Shown one piece after another: positions 19,181 through 27,914 of a stretch of DNA of 64,000 nucleotides (its first letter is position 1; each line of letters opens with the position of its first letter). This stretch comes from Streptomyces sp. A1277 (GTDB taxonomy: Bacteria > Actinomycetota > Actinomycetes > Streptomycetales > Streptomycetaceae): NCBI RefSeq assembly GCF_004795015.1, contig NZ_SSBI01000010.1, positions 1 to 64,000 of the forward strand. Direction: 5' to 3'. The notes beneath the pieces were generated by a model that saw only the letters and a list, made by a program, of their open reading frames with translations, had not been told where the DNA came from and did not search any database. A program made the translations under genes and the position numbers.

Positions 19181-19624
19181 ATGTTCCATCTTGAGACAGA
19201 AGTGGACAAGGAGCGGCGTGCGCTGCTGAACAGGCTGCTGCGGGACGACAACACCGCGCGCTCACCGCAGATCAGCGCCCTGCGCGAGACGCCCGACGCG
19301 CACGAAGTTCCGCTGGAGGTCTGGGCGTTGGACGCCGAGGGCCGGGTCGCGGCGGGGCTGACCGGGCGGACCTGGGCGCACTGGCTCCATGTGGACCTGC
19401 TCTGGGTCGACGCCCGGCACCGGGGCTCCGGCCTCGGCTCGCGGCTGCTCGCCGAGGCGGAACGGGTGGCGCGCGCGGACCGCTCGTGCACCCGCTCCCG
19501 GGTGGAGACCTGGGACTTCCAGGCCCCCGGCTTCTACCGGAAGCGGGGCTACGAGGTGCGCGGGCAGGTGGACGACTACCCGCCGGGCGTCACGGAGTTC
19601 ACCCTCACGAAGGAACTCGCCTGA
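19181..19624 (+). CDS. GNAT-family N-acetyltransferase
   Basis: A 147-residue acetyltransferase. Motif A is visible as LWVDARHRGSGLGSRLLAEAERVAR (acetyl-CoA pyrophosphate loop R-x-x-G-x-G), preceded by WAHWLHVDL and followed by SRVETWDFQAPGFYRKRGYEVRGQVDDYPPG. The start at ATG 19181 appears leaderless. The substrate is unknown. It converges on galK, 15 bp away. Confidence 0.88.
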   Translation: MFHLETEVDKERRALLNRLLRDDNTARSPQISALRETPDAHEVPLEVWALDAEGRVAAGLTGRTWAHWLHVDLLWVDARHRGSGLGSRLLAEAERVARADRSCTRSRVETWDFQAPGFYRKRGYEVRGQVDDYPPGVTEFTLTKELA

Positions 19625-19639
19625 CGGCCGCCCGGCCGT

Positions 19640-20809
19640 TCAGACGAGCCGGCGGGCGCCCGCCGACGGCACCGCGGGGAAGACGCCCGGCGTCCCGTAC
19701 CCGGCCGAAGTGAACGCCTCCAGCACGGACTTGGTGACCGTGTCCGCCTGCGCCTCCTCGACCAGCACGATCGCCGAGCCGCCGAAGCCGCCCCCGGTCA
19801 TCCGCGCGCCGAGCGCCCCGGCGGCGTTCGCCGTCTCGACCACGAGGTCCAGCTCCGGGCAGGACACCCGCAGATCGTCCCGGAGCGAGACGTGCCCCGC
19901 CGTGAGGACCGGCCCGGCCGCCCGCACGTCACCGGCGTCGAGCAGCGCGATGACCTGCTCGACGCGCTGGTTGTCACCGACCACATGGCGCACGTAGCGC
20001 ACGACGGACTCGTCCGCGCCCGCCCCGGCCAGCCGGTCGAGCGCGGCGCCCAGCTCCTCGTACGGCAGCTCGCGCAGGGTGCGTATGCCGAGCAGGCGCG
20101 CGCCCTCCTCGCAGCCGGCCCTGCGCTCGGCGTACGCCCCGTCGCCGAGCGCGTGCTTGACGCGGGTGTCGACGACCAGGAGCCGCAGCCCGTGCGCGGC
20201 CAGGTCGAAGGGGACCTGGCGCCGGCCGAGGTCGCGGGTGTCCAGGTGCAGGGCGTGGCCCTCGGTGCAGCAGGCGGACGCCATCTGGTCCATGACCCCG
20301 CAGGGGACGCCGACGAAGGCGTTCTCCGCGCGCTGGGCGAGCACCGCGAGGTCGGCGTGGCTGAGCCCGAGCCCGAAGAGGTCGTTCAGGGCGAGGCCGG
20401 TGACCACTTCGAGGGCGGCGGACGAGGAGAGCCCGGCGCCGGTGGGGACGGTGGAGGTGAGCTGGATGTCGGCGCCGGTGACCTGGTGGCCGGCCTCGCG
20501 CAGCGCCCAGACGACACCGGCCGGGTAGGCCGCCCAGCCGTGGCCCTCGTGGGGGTCCAGCTCGTCCACGCGGAGCCGGACGACGCCGCCGGGCACGTCG
20601 GTGGAGTGCAGCCGCAGCTCGCCGTCGGTGCGGCGGGAGACGGCGGCGCGGGCGGTGTGCGGGAGGGCGAGCGGCATGACGAAGCCGTCGTTGAAGTCGG
20701 TGTACTCGCCGATCAGGTTGACCCGGCCGGGTGCGGCCCAGATCCCCTCGGGCGCGCTCCCGTACAGCTCGGTGAAGGAGGCGGTCAGCTCAGCGTGGTC
20801 GTCGGTCAT
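19640..20809 (-). CDS. galK: Galactokinase
   Basis: Phosphorylates galactose in the Leloir pathway. The 389-residue GHMP kinase shows the galactose signature [15 protein letters not shown], the ATP loop [14 protein letters not shown] and the C-terminal [15 protein letters not shown] 20809 overlaps the galE stop by 4 nt (ATGA), and it is the last gene of galT-galE-galK. Confidence 0.96.
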   Translation of the reverse strand: MTDDHAELTASFTELYGSAPEGIWAAPGRVNLIGEYTDFNDGFVMPLALPHTARAAVSRRTDGELRLHSTDVPGGVVRLRVDELDPHEGHGWAAYPAGVVWALREAGHQVTGADIQLTSTVPTGAGLSSSAALEVVTGLALNDLFGLGLSHADLAVLAQRAENAFVGVPCGVMDQMASACCTEGHALHLDTRDLGRRQVPFDLAAHGLRLLVVDTRVKHALGDGAYAERRAGCEEGARLLGIRTLRELPYEELGAALDRLAGAGADESVVRYVRHVVGDNQRVEQVIALLDAGDVRAAGPVLTAGHVSLRDDLRVSCPELDLVVETANAAGALGARMTGGGFGGSAIVLVEEAQADTVTKSVLEAFTSAGYGTPGVFPAVPSAGARRLV

Positions 20810-21786
20810 GGTGCGGTGGGCTCCTCTCGGCGGGCGAACGTCCAGGCGTCGGAGACGATTCCGGCCAGGTCGGAGCGGGACGGCTGCCAGCCGAGGCGCT
20901 CCCTGGCGGTGGCGGCGGAGGCGACGAGGACGGCCGGGTCGCCGCCGCGGCGCGGGGCCGCGGTCTCGGGGACGGGGTGGCCGGTGACCTCGCGGACCGT
21001 CTCGATGACCTCGCGGACCGAGAAGCCGTTGCCGTTGCCGAGGTTGCAGATCAGGTGCTCGCCGGGGGTGGCGGCCTCCAGGGCGAGGAGGTGCGCCTCG
21101 GCCAGGTCCGCCACGTGGATGTAGTCGCGGACGCAGGTGCCGTCCGGGGTCGGGTAGTCGTCGCCGTAGACGGAGATCGACGCGCGCTGCCCGAGGGCGA
21201 CCTGGAGGACCAGAGGGATGAGGTGGGACTCGGGGCTGTGCCGCTCGCCGCAGGCGCCGTAGGCCCCCGCCACGTTGAAGTAGCGCAGCGAGACCGCGGC
21301 CAGGCCGTGCGCGGCGGCCTCCCCGGTGATCATGTGGTCGACGGCGAGCTTGGTGGCGCCGTAGGGGCTGGTCGGGGCGGTGGGGTCGGTCTCCGTGATG
21401 GGGCTGGAGACCGGCTCGCCGTAGGTCGCGGCGGTGGAGGAGAAGACCAGGGTGCGCACCCCGGCGTCGCGCATCGCGGCGAGCAGGGCGGTGGAGCCGC
21501 CGACGTTGTTGACCCAGTACTTCTCGGGGTCGGTGACGGACTCGCCGACCTGGGAGTACGCGGCGAAGTGCAGCACCCCGTCGTAGGAGGCGTCGAGCCA
21601 CTTCGCGGCGTCCTGGATGCGGCCCTCGATGAAGTCGGCGCCGGCCGGGACGCCCTCGCGGAAGCCCGTGGAGAGGTCGTCCAGGACGGTGACGGTGTGG
21701 CCGGCCTCCAGCAGGTGCTGGGCCACGACGCCGCCGACGTAGCCGGCACCACCGGTCACCAGGTACTTCTTCGGGGACTCGCTCAC
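20806..21786 (-). CDS. galE: UDP-glucose 4-epimerase
   Basis: Interconverts UDP-galactose and UDP-glucose. A 326-residue extended SDR with NAD motif [11 protein letters not shown] at about residues 9-19, catalytic [11 protein letters not shown] (Y-x-x-x-K), RYFNVAGA and the substrate loop [21 protein letters not shown] 21786 overlaps the galT stop (GTGA). Coupled on both sides within the gal operon. Confidence 0.96.
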   Translation of the reverse strand: MSESPKKYLVTGGAGYVGGVVAQHLLEAGHTVTVLDDLSTGFREGVPAGADFIEGRIQDAAKWLDASYDGVLHFAAYSQVGESVTDPEKYWVNNVGGSTALLAAMRDAGVRTLVFSSTAATYGEPVSSPITETDPTAPTSPYGATKLAVDHMITGEAAAHGLAAVSLRYFNVAGAYGACGERHSPESHLIPLVLQVALGQRASISVYGDDYPTPDGTCVRDYIHVADLAEAHLLALEAATPGEHLICNLGNGNGFSVREVIETVREVTGHPVPETAAPRRGGDPAVLVASAATARERLGWQPSRSDLAGIVSDAWTFARREEPTAP

Positions 21787-22826
21787 TGGCTCGCTACCTC
21801 TCGCAGTCGCTGGGCCGCGGTCTCCGGCGGCACGTCGTTGATGAACACGCTCATGCCCGACTCGGAACCCGCGAGGAACTTCAGCTTGCCGGAGGTCCGT
21901 CGGATGGTGAAAAGCTCCAGATGCAGCCCGAAGTCCTCACGCCCCGGGATTGAGAACGGCGCCTGGTGCCAGGCGGAGATGTACGGGGTCGGCGGCTCCC
22001 CGGGTCCGAAGATCCGGTCGAATCGCCTCAACAGTTCCAGATAGACCTGTGGGAACTCCGTGCGCGCCGCCTTGTCCAGCTCCCGCAGGTCGGCGACGCG
22101 GCGGCGGGGGTGCAGATGCACCTCGTACGGCCAGTGCGCCGCGTACGGCACGAAGGCGATCCAGTGCTCGGCGGCGAGCACGATCCGGGAGCCGTCCGCC
22201 TCCTCGCGGGCCACCACGTCGTCGAAGAGGTTGCCGCCGGTCTTCGCGTGGTGGGCGGCCACGGAGCGCAGCATCAGCTCGGTGCGCGGGGTGACGAAGG
22301 GGTAGCCGTAGATCTGGCCGTGCGGGTGGCCGAGCGTGACGCCGATCTCGGCGCCCCGGTTCTCGAAGCAGAACACCTGCTCGACCTGCGGGAGCTGGGC
22401 GAGGGCCGCGGTGCGGTCGGTCCAGGCGTCCAGGACGAGCCCGGCCTGCTCCTCGGTGAGGTCGGCGAAGGACGCGTCGTGGTCGGAGGTGAAGCAGACG
22501 ACCTCGCAGCGGCCGGAGTCGCCGGCGAGGGAGGGGAAGCGGTTCTCGAAGACGGCGACGTCGTAGTCCGCCTCCGGGATCTCGCTCTGCCGGCCGTCGC
22601 GCGAGGGGCACAGGGGGCACTCGTCGGCCGGCGGGTGGTAGATGCGGCCCTGGCGGTGCGAGGCGATGGCGACGCTGTCGCCGAGCAGCGGGTCGCGCCG
22701 GATCTCGGACGCGGTCGAGACGGCGTCGAGGGGGCGCGGGTCGGCCGCCTCGCGCACGACGTCGTCACGGCTGTCGTAGTAGAGCAGCTCCCGGCCGTCG
22801 GCGAGCGTCGTAACCGTCTTCTTCAC
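21783..22826 (-). CDS. galT: Galactose-1-phosphate uridylyltransferase
   Basis: Transfers UMP between UDP-glucose and galactose-1-P. The 347-residue HIT-type enzyme has the zinc ligands in [13 protein letters not shown], the active HPH triad in [15 protein letters not shown] and the second zinc part ending HLHPRRR. GTG 22826 lies 6 nt after GGAGGAG; the longer upstream reading lacks support. First gene of galTEK, divergent from the sodium:solute symporter. Confidence 0.96.
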   Translation of the reverse strand: MKKTVTTLADGRELLYYDSRDDVVREAADPRPLDAVSTASEIRRDPLLGDSVAIASHRQGRIYHPPADECPLCPSRDGRQSEIPEADYDVAVFENRFPSLAGDSGRCEVVCFTSDHDASFADLTEEQAGLVLDAWTDRTAALAQLPQVEQVFCFENRGAEIGVTLGHPHGQIYGYPFVTPRTELMLRSVAAHHAKTGGNLFDDVVAREEADGSRIVLAAEHWIAFVPYAAHWPYEVHLHPRRRVADLRELDKAARTEFPQVYLELLRRFDRIFGPGEPPTPYISAWHQAPFSIPGREDFGLHLELFTIRRTSGKLKFLAGSESGMSVFINDVPPETAAQRLREVASQ

Positions 22827-23065
22827 CAGACTCCTCCCACCGAACATAAGCAAACACAATGAACCACAAGTCAACAGATGCGTCAATGAGCCGACGCCGA
22901 CGGGCAGAGGGGCGGTGAGAGCCAGGGCCTCGGGGCGTGGCGCTCAGGATTCCGGGCAATACGATCACAAACAAACAAAGAACCTCTTGGGGACTGTTCA
23001 CTTTCCGAACACAAGAGCGTAGTTTCCTTCGGGTTCAGTTCGCGCAACGAAGCGAGATCCCCCAC
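22827..23065. promoter_or_regulatory. Divergent control region of galTEK and symporter
   Basis: On the galT side a minus-strand TTGACT (22874-22869) and TTATGT (22849-22844) are 19 bp apart and could be a promoter. A-rich CAAACACAA, ACCACAAG and ACAAACAAACAAAG words repeat on the plus strand. On the symporter side TGTTC-N7-GAACA forms an inverted repeat inside a looser CTCTTG...CAAGAG pair. The region probably carries sites for a galactose regulator, which is not encoded nearby. Confidence 0.45.
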
Positions 23066-24736
23066 ATGCAATATCTGGCAGCAGGGCTCCGGCTCCCCAC
23101 GAACGGGCTCGACTACACGATCCTGGCGATCTACTTCGTCGTGGTGCTCGGCATCGGCTTCGCCGCCCGGGCGAGTGTCAAGACCAGCCTCGACTTCTTC
23201 CTCTCCGGACGGTCACTGCCCGCGTGGGTGACCGGTCTGGCCTTCGTCGCGGCGAACCTCGGCGCCACCGAGATCCTCGGCATGGCGGCGACGGGCGCCC
23301 AGTACGGCGTCGCGGTGGTGCACTGGTACTGGATCGGCGCCATCCCGGCCATGGTCTTCCTCGGCCTCGTGATGATGCCGTTCTACTACCGCTCCAAGGT
23401 GCGCTCGGTGCCGGAGTTCCTGCTCCAGCGCTTCGACAAGTCCGCGCACCTGCTGAGCTCCATACTCTTCGCCTTCGCGGCGATCCTGATCGCGGGCGTC
23501 AACCTGTACGCCCTGTCGATCGTCGTGGAGGCGCTGCTCGGCTGGCCGCAGTGGGTCGCGATCGTGGTCGCGGGCCTCTTCGTGCTGGTCTACATCACCA
23601 TCGGCGGCCTCTCCTCCGCGATCTACAACGAGGTGCTTCAGTTCTTCGTCATCCTCGCCGCGCTGATCCCGCTGACCCTGCTGGGCCTCAAGCGCGTCGG
23701 CGGCTGGGACGGGCTGACCGGCTCGCTGGAGAAGAGCCATGGCCACGACTTCATGTCCGCCTGGGGCGGCACCGGCATCGGTGACGCCAACCCGCTCGGC
23801 GCCAACTGGCTGACGATCATCCTCGGCCTCGGCTTCGTGCTCTCCTTCGGCTACTGGACGACGAACTTCGCCGAGGTGCAGCGCGCCCTGTCCGCGAAGA
23901 ACCTCTCGGCCGCCCAGCGCACCCCGCTGATCGCCGCGTTCCCGAAGATGTTCATCGTCTTCCTCGTGATGATCCCCGGCCTGGTCGCCGCCGTCCTCGT
24001 CCCGAAGATCGGCACCGGCGGCTCGGACCTGACGTACAACGACGCGATCCCGCTGCTCATGCAGGAGCTGCTGCCCAACGGTGTGCTCGGCATCGCGGTG
24101 ACCGGTCTGCTGGCCGCGTTCATGGCCGGCATGGCCGCCAACGTCTCCTCGTTCAACACCGTGTTCACCACGGACATCTGGGCGCGGTACGTGAAGAAGG
24201 ACCAGCCGGACGCGTACTACCTGCGCTTCGGGCGGCTCATCACGGCGATCGGTGTGCTGGCCTCCATCGGCACGGCGTTCATCGCGGCCAGCTTCTCCAA
24301 CATCATGAGCTACCTCCAGACGCTCTTCTCGTTCTTCAACGTCCCGATGTTCGTGGTCTTCATCATCGGCATGTTCTGGAAGCGCGCCTCGATGAAGTCC
24401 GGTGTCTGGGGCCTGGTCGCGGGCACCACCGCCGCGATGGTCAACTACTTCGTCATCTACAAGCAGGGCGTCATCGACATCCCCAGCGACCAGGGCGCCA
24501 ACTTCGTCTCCGCGATCGTCGGCTTCGTCGCCGGCGCGGTCGTCATGATCGCGGTCACGCTCTTCACCGCTCCCAAGCCCGAGGCCGAACTCGCCGGCCT
24601 CGTCTACGGAACCGAGTCCCCGGACGCCGCCGAGGTGCCCGAGGAGGGCGACAGCGCCTGGTACCGCAGGCCCGCACTCCTGGGCTGGGGAGCCATCGTG
24701 CTCGCCGCCCTGTGCTACGTCCCCTACTCGTTCTGA
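23066..24736 (+). CDS. Sodium:solute symporter (SSS family), probable galactose uptake
   Basis: A 556-residue transporter with about 14 hydrophobic segments starting LDYTILAIYFVVVLGIGFAARAS. Sodium/glucose-symporter motifs include FFLSGRSLPAWVTGLAFVAANLGATEILGMAA and FSFGYWTTNFAEVQRALSAKN. ATG 23066 (MQYLAAG) is preferred because the first helix then begins near residue 15; the ribosome site is weak. Divergence from galTEK suggests galactose or a related sugar as substrate. A small membrane protein gene follows 15 bp later in the same operon. Confidence 0.9.
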   Translation: MQYLAAGLRLPTNGLDYTILAIYFVVVLGIGFAARASVKTSLDFFLSGRSLPAWVTGLAFVAANLGATEILGMAATGAQYGVAVVHWYWIGAIPAMVFLGLVMMPFYYRSKVRSVPEFLLQRFDKSAHLLSSILFAFAAILIAGVNLYALSIVVEALLGWPQWVAIVVAGLFVLVYITIGGLSSAIYNEVLQFFVILAALIPLTLLGLKRVGGWDGLTGSLEKSHGHDFMSAWGGTGIGDANPLGANWLTIILGLGFVLSFGYWTTNFAEVQRALSAKNLSAAQRTPLIAAFPKMFIVFLVMIPGLVAAVLVPKIGTGGSDLTYNDAIPLLMQELLPNGVLGIAVTGLLAAFMAGMAANVSSFNTVFTTDIWARYVKKDQPDAYYLRFGRLITAIGVLASIGTAFIAASFSNIMSYLQTLFSFFNVPMFVVFIIGMFWKRASMKSGVWGLVAGTTAAMVNYFVIYKQGVIDIPSDQGANFVSAIVGFVAGAVVMIAVTLFTAPKPEAELAGLVYGTESPDAAEVPEEGDSAWYRRPALLGWGAIVLAALCYVPYSF

Positions 24737-24751
24737 TCGGAGTCACCCACC

Positions 24752-25042
24752 ATGTCCGACCTGCACAAGGAAGTCTCCGACCTGGAGCAGAAGTCCGCCA
24801 CGGCGGCCCGCCTCTTCGACATCCGGCGGATCATCGGCGGCCTCTTCGTGGTCTACGGGATCATCGTGACGATCGCCGGGATCAACCCGTCCGACGCCGA
24901 CCTGAAGAAGGCCGAGGGCGTCCACATCAACCTCTGGACCGGCCTCGCCATGCTGGCGCTCGGCCTATTCTTCCTGGTCTGGCTGAAACTGCGCCCGGCC
25001 CAGGCCCCGGCCCCCGCACCGGAGGACACACCGGAGGGCTGA
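24752..25042 (+). CDS. Small two-helix membrane protein after symporter
   Basis: A 96-residue protein. An N-terminal amphipathic stretch (SDLHKEVSDLEQKSATAARLFD) precedes two membrane helices (IIGGLFVVYGIIVTIAGI and LWTGLAMLALGLFFLVWL) and a Pro-rich tail. ATG 24752 follows GGAG at good distance. Position 15 bp behind the symporter suggests an accessory subunit, but no family function is known to me. Confidence 0.8.
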   Translation: MSDLHKEVSDLEQKSATAARLFDIRRIIGGLFVVYGIIVTIAGINPSDADLKKAEGVHINLWTGLAMLALGLFFLVWLKLRPAQAPAPAPEDTPEG

Positions 25043-25056
25043 AACGCCGCCGCGCC

Positions 25057-25098
25057 GCAGGGGCCGGACACCGTCACCCGACGGGGTCCGGCCCCTGC
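25057..25098. terminator. Bidirectional hairpin between convergent genes
   Basis: A perfect 13-bp stem GCAGGGGCCGGAC / GTCCGGCCCCTGC with a 16-nt loop. One arm lies inside the last codons of the minus-strand response regulator. Confidence 0.6.
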
Positions 25099-25766
25099 CG
25101 CGTGACCGCCGCCCGCTCCAGCAGCCCGGTGCGGGCGGCGAGGGCGGCGGCCTCCAGCCGGGAGCCGACGCCGAGCTTCATCAGGACGCGCTGCACATGC
25201 GTACGGGCGGTGCTCGGCGCGATCCGCATGCCGGCCGCGATCAGCCGGGTGTCCTCGCCCTCGGCGACCCGGACCAGCACCTCGACCTCGCGCGGGGTGA
25301 GCAGCCGCAGCAGCCGCCGGCCCTCGTCGTCGGGCTGGCTCACCGGGTCGAGCAGTTCCGCGAAGGCGCCCTGGAGGAGCTGGGGCGCGATGGCCGCCTC
25401 ACCGGCGCGGGCCTTGACCATGGCGCGCTCGACGCCCTCGATGCGCTCGTCGTGCCGGACGTAACCGGCGGCGCCGGCCGCGAACGCTGCGGCGATCCCG
25501 CGCGGGCTGGGCACCGGGCCGAGGACCACCACCGCGGTCTGCGGGCGCTCGCGCCTGATGCGGACGACGGGGTCGAAGGTGCCGGGCACGGCGGGGGCGG
25601 CGGTGCCGAACAGGCAGACCTCGGGGGCCCGGCCGACCACCAGGTCCGCCGCGCCTGAGGTGGGGGCGGCGGCGGCCAGCACCCGGTGGCCGCGCAGCTT
25701 CAGCGCCGAGGCGAGCGCCTCGGCGAGCAGGCGGTGGTCGTCGACCACCATGAGCCGGACACTCAT
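25074..25766 (-). CDS. LuxR-type regulator with a degenerate receiver
   Basis: A 230-residue protein with the layout of a NarL response regulator. The N-terminal acidic pair is kept (RLMVVDDHRLLAEALASAL), but the acceptor position reads PEVCLFGTAAP where PDVVLLDVRMP would be expected, so the phospho-Asp is replaced by Gly. The HTH is intact: LTPREVEVLVRVAEGEDTRLIAAGMRIAPSTARTHVQRVLMKLGVGS. Phosphorylation-independent action is the likely result. ATG 25766 follows a GGGGGGA site. It is the second LuxR-type regulator near the gal genes, and no kinase is adjacent. Confidence 0.85.
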   Translation of the reverse strand: MSVRLMVVDDHRLLAEALASALKLRGHRVLAAAAPTSGAADLVVGRAPEVCLFGTAAPAVPGTFDPVVRIRRERPQTAVVVLGPVPSPRGIAAAFAAGAAGYVRHDERIEGVERAMVKARAGEAAIAPQLLQGAFAELLDPVSQPDDEGRRLLRLLTPREVEVLVRVAEGEDTRLIAAGMRIAPSTARTHVQRVLMKLGVGSRLEAAALAARTGLLERAAVTRQGPDPVG

Positions 25767-25841
25767 CGAACTGTCCCCCCGTACAACGGCACCAGGCCCC
25801 CCGGCCCTCCAGGGCCTGCAAGTTACACGGCCGGGTACGCG

Positions 25842-25875
25842 TGTGGGGGTGGAACCGGCCGGTTCCACCCCCACA
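25842..25875 (-). terminator. 34-nt perfect palindrome, terminator
   Basis: TGTGGGGGTGGAACCGG is followed directly by its reverse complement. It lies 15 bp downstream of the first beta-propeller gene and would fold into a stem of about 15 bp. Confidence 0.75.
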
Positions 25876-25889
25876 TCCGCGAATCGGGC

Positions 25890-27803
25890 TCAGCTGGTGC
25901 GGAAGGACACCACCAGGTACTCCTTGTCGTCCAGCGAGCTCTTGCGGGGCGCGCTGACCATCGTCTCGGAGATGTACAGCCGGCCCTCCGCGTAGCGGTA
26001 CTCGGCGTAGTTGGAGGAGAAGCTCGTCTCCGCGTCCCGGATGGCCTCGTCGCCCGGGTTCCGCATCAGGACGGTCTCCTTGAAGCTGCTGCCGTCGATC
26101 GAGACGACCTCGCCGCCCTTGTCGTACGGGGGCTTCTTGTACGCGATGATGTCGTCGCCGTCCATGCGCAGCGGGAAGAGCGTGTAGCGGTCGCCCGCGT
26201 CGGCCCGGTCGCCGGTCTGCTTGCCGGTGGTGAGGTCGAAGGAGACGATCTCGTTGGTCCGGTTGTAGTCCTCGCCCGCGCCGTCGTGCTCCTCGGTGGG
26301 CAGGTAGATCCGGTTGTTGCCGACGGCGAGGTGCTGGCAGCTCTCGACCTTGGTGGACCGGCAGCTGGCCGCGTACTTCTCCGCGTCGGCGGGGATACGG
26401 ATGATCAGCTTCCCGGTGGCCGCGTCGATCGAGAAGAAGTCCGAGATGCCGCTGCCGTCACCGGCGGTGTCGCCGACGTCGGCGGCGACCACGAGGGGTT
26501 TGGTGGAGACGATGCTCGCGTAGTCGACGCCGGCCGGCATCTTGTACGAGGAGAGCGGGGCCCCCGTGGTCGGGTTCAGCGCCTGGATGATGAGCTGCGG
26601 GTCGTCGTACGTACCGCACTTGCGGACCACGGCGAGGGCATCGCCGCCGCCGTACCCCTTGTCGTAGCAGCCGTCGGTGCTGACCTTGGGCTTCCAGCGC
26701 TCGGCGCCGGTGTTCAGGTCGAAGGCGGCGCCGCCCTCCAGACCGCCGGCCGCGACGGTGGTGCCGCTGAGGGTGACCTCGTCGAACTGGACCGGGCGGT
26801 CACCGCTGGTGGCCGCGGTCACCGACTTGCTCCACGTGAGCTTGCCGGCGGCCAGGTCCAGGGCGCCGACCTGGGTGCACTTGGCGTACTTGGTGGTCTT
26901 GGTGCGCTTGGTCTCCTCGAAGGCGATGGCCGTCTTGAAGTCCTTGGTCATGTGCGCGGTGGCGGCGCACACCTGGCCGTCGAGCGGGATCGTCCAGAGC
27001 TTGGTGCCCTGGTCCCGGTCGTAGCCGACGATCTCGTTGACGCCCGTCTTCACGTACGCCTTGTCGGTCATCCAGGAGCCGGCGACGGTGGTGACGTCGG
27101 TGACCTTGGGGTGCGGCAGCTGGAAGCCGACGGTGGACGTGACGTTCGCCGGGGCCTTCTCCTTGCCGCTGCCGCCGGTGGCGCCCTTCTCGTCCTTGCC
27201 GCCCTTGCCCTCGCCCGTGGTGCCGGAGGAGGAGCCCGCCTCGTCCTTCTTGTCGCCGTCGCCGCCGCCGCCGCTGGAGGCGTACCAGACGCCGGCGCCG
27301 ACGATGAGGGCCACGGCGACCACGGCGGCGACGATGATCTGCGCCTGCGTGGAGAACTTCTTCGGCCCGTTGCCGCCCGGCTGCGGTGAGGGGTGGGCCG
27401 GCTGCATCGGGGCGGTCGGGTAGCCGTGGGCCTGCTGGCCCGGGTAGCCGTACGCCGCCTGCGTCGGGTAGCCGTGGCCCTGCGGCGGGCCCGGCGGGAA
27501 GCCGTAACCCGGCTGCTGGGGCGGCGGCGCCTGCGGGTAGCCGTAGCCCGGCTGCTGCTGGGGCGGGCCGGGGGGCGGCGGGGAGCCGTAGCCGCCGGGG
27601 GGCGGGGTCGCCGGGGGCGGCGGGGTGGCCGGCTGCTTGCCGAACGGGTCGGCGGGCGGCGGGGTCGGGGCCCCGAAACCGCCGGGCGGGGGGTCCTGCG
27701 GGGCGCCGAAGCCGCCCGGCGGGGGGTCCTGCGGGGCGCCGAAGCCGCCCGGGGGCGGGCCCTGGGGCGGATCGTTGGGCGGCTGCTGGGGCGGCTGTGT
27801 CAT
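25890..27803 (-). CDS. PQQ-like beta-propeller membrane protein, paralog 1
   Basis: A 637-residue type II membrane protein. Residues 1-140 are cytoplasmic and extremely rich in Pro, Gly and Gln, with an 11-residue repeat PPPGGFGAPQD and YGYP/HGYP motifs. One membrane helix follows (QIIVAAVVAVALIVGAGVWYA). After a Ser/Gly/Lys linker, residues about 215-637 form an extracytoplasmic PQQ-like propeller with blades of the type GTKLWTIPLDGQVCAA, AAGKLTWSKSV, ATGKLIIRIPADAEKYA. No enzymatic residues or PQQ ligand set were recognised; a sensor or scaffold role is possible. Paralogs 2 and 3 lie just upstream. Confidence 0.85.
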   Translation of the reverse strand: MTQPPQQPPNDPPQGPPPGGFGAPQDPPPGGFGAPQDPPPGGFGAPTPPPADPFGKQPATPPPPATPPPGGYGSPPPPGPPQQQPGYGYPQAPPPQQPGYGFPPGPPQGHGYPTQAAYGYPGQQAHGYPTAPMQPAHPSPQPGGNGPKKFSTQAQIIVAAVVAVALIVGAGVWYASSGGGGDGDKKDEAGSSSGTTGEGKGGKDEKGATGGSGKEKAPANVTSTVGFQLPHPKVTDVTTVAGSWMTDKAYVKTGVNEIVGYDRDQGTKLWTIPLDGQVCAATAHMTKDFKTAIAFEETKRTKTTKYAKCTQVGALDLAAGKLTWSKSVTAATSGDRPVQFDEVTLSGTTVAAGGLEGGAAFDLNTGAERWKPKVSTDGCYDKGYGGGDALAVVRKCGTYDDPQLIIQALNPTTGAPLSSYKMPAGVDYASIVSTKPLVVAADVGDTAGDGSGISDFFSIDAATGKLIIRIPADAEKYAASCRSTKVESCQHLAVGNNRIYLPTEEHDGAGEDYNRTNEIVSFDLTTGKQTGDRADAGDRYTLFPLRMDGDDIIAYKKPPYDKGGEVVSIDGSSFKETVLMRNPGDEAIRDAETSFSSNYAEYRYAEGRLYISETMVSAPRKSSLDDKEYLVVSFRTS

Positions 27804-27852
27804 GGCGTTGCGTACCTCGGGGAAACGGGAGGGGGTCGGTCGGTGGGCCGGA

Positions 27853-27889
27853 GCCGGCCGCGGGCGGGGTGCTGCCGCCCGCGGCCGGC
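27853..27889 (-). terminator. Hairpin terminator after paralog 2
   Basis: A perfect 15-bp stem GCCGGCCGCGGGCGG / CCGCCCGCGGCCGGC with a 7-nt loop, downstream of the gene ending at 27915. Confidence 0.7.
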
Positions 27890-27914
27890 CGGGTGCGGAT
27901 GCCGCGGTGAGCCG

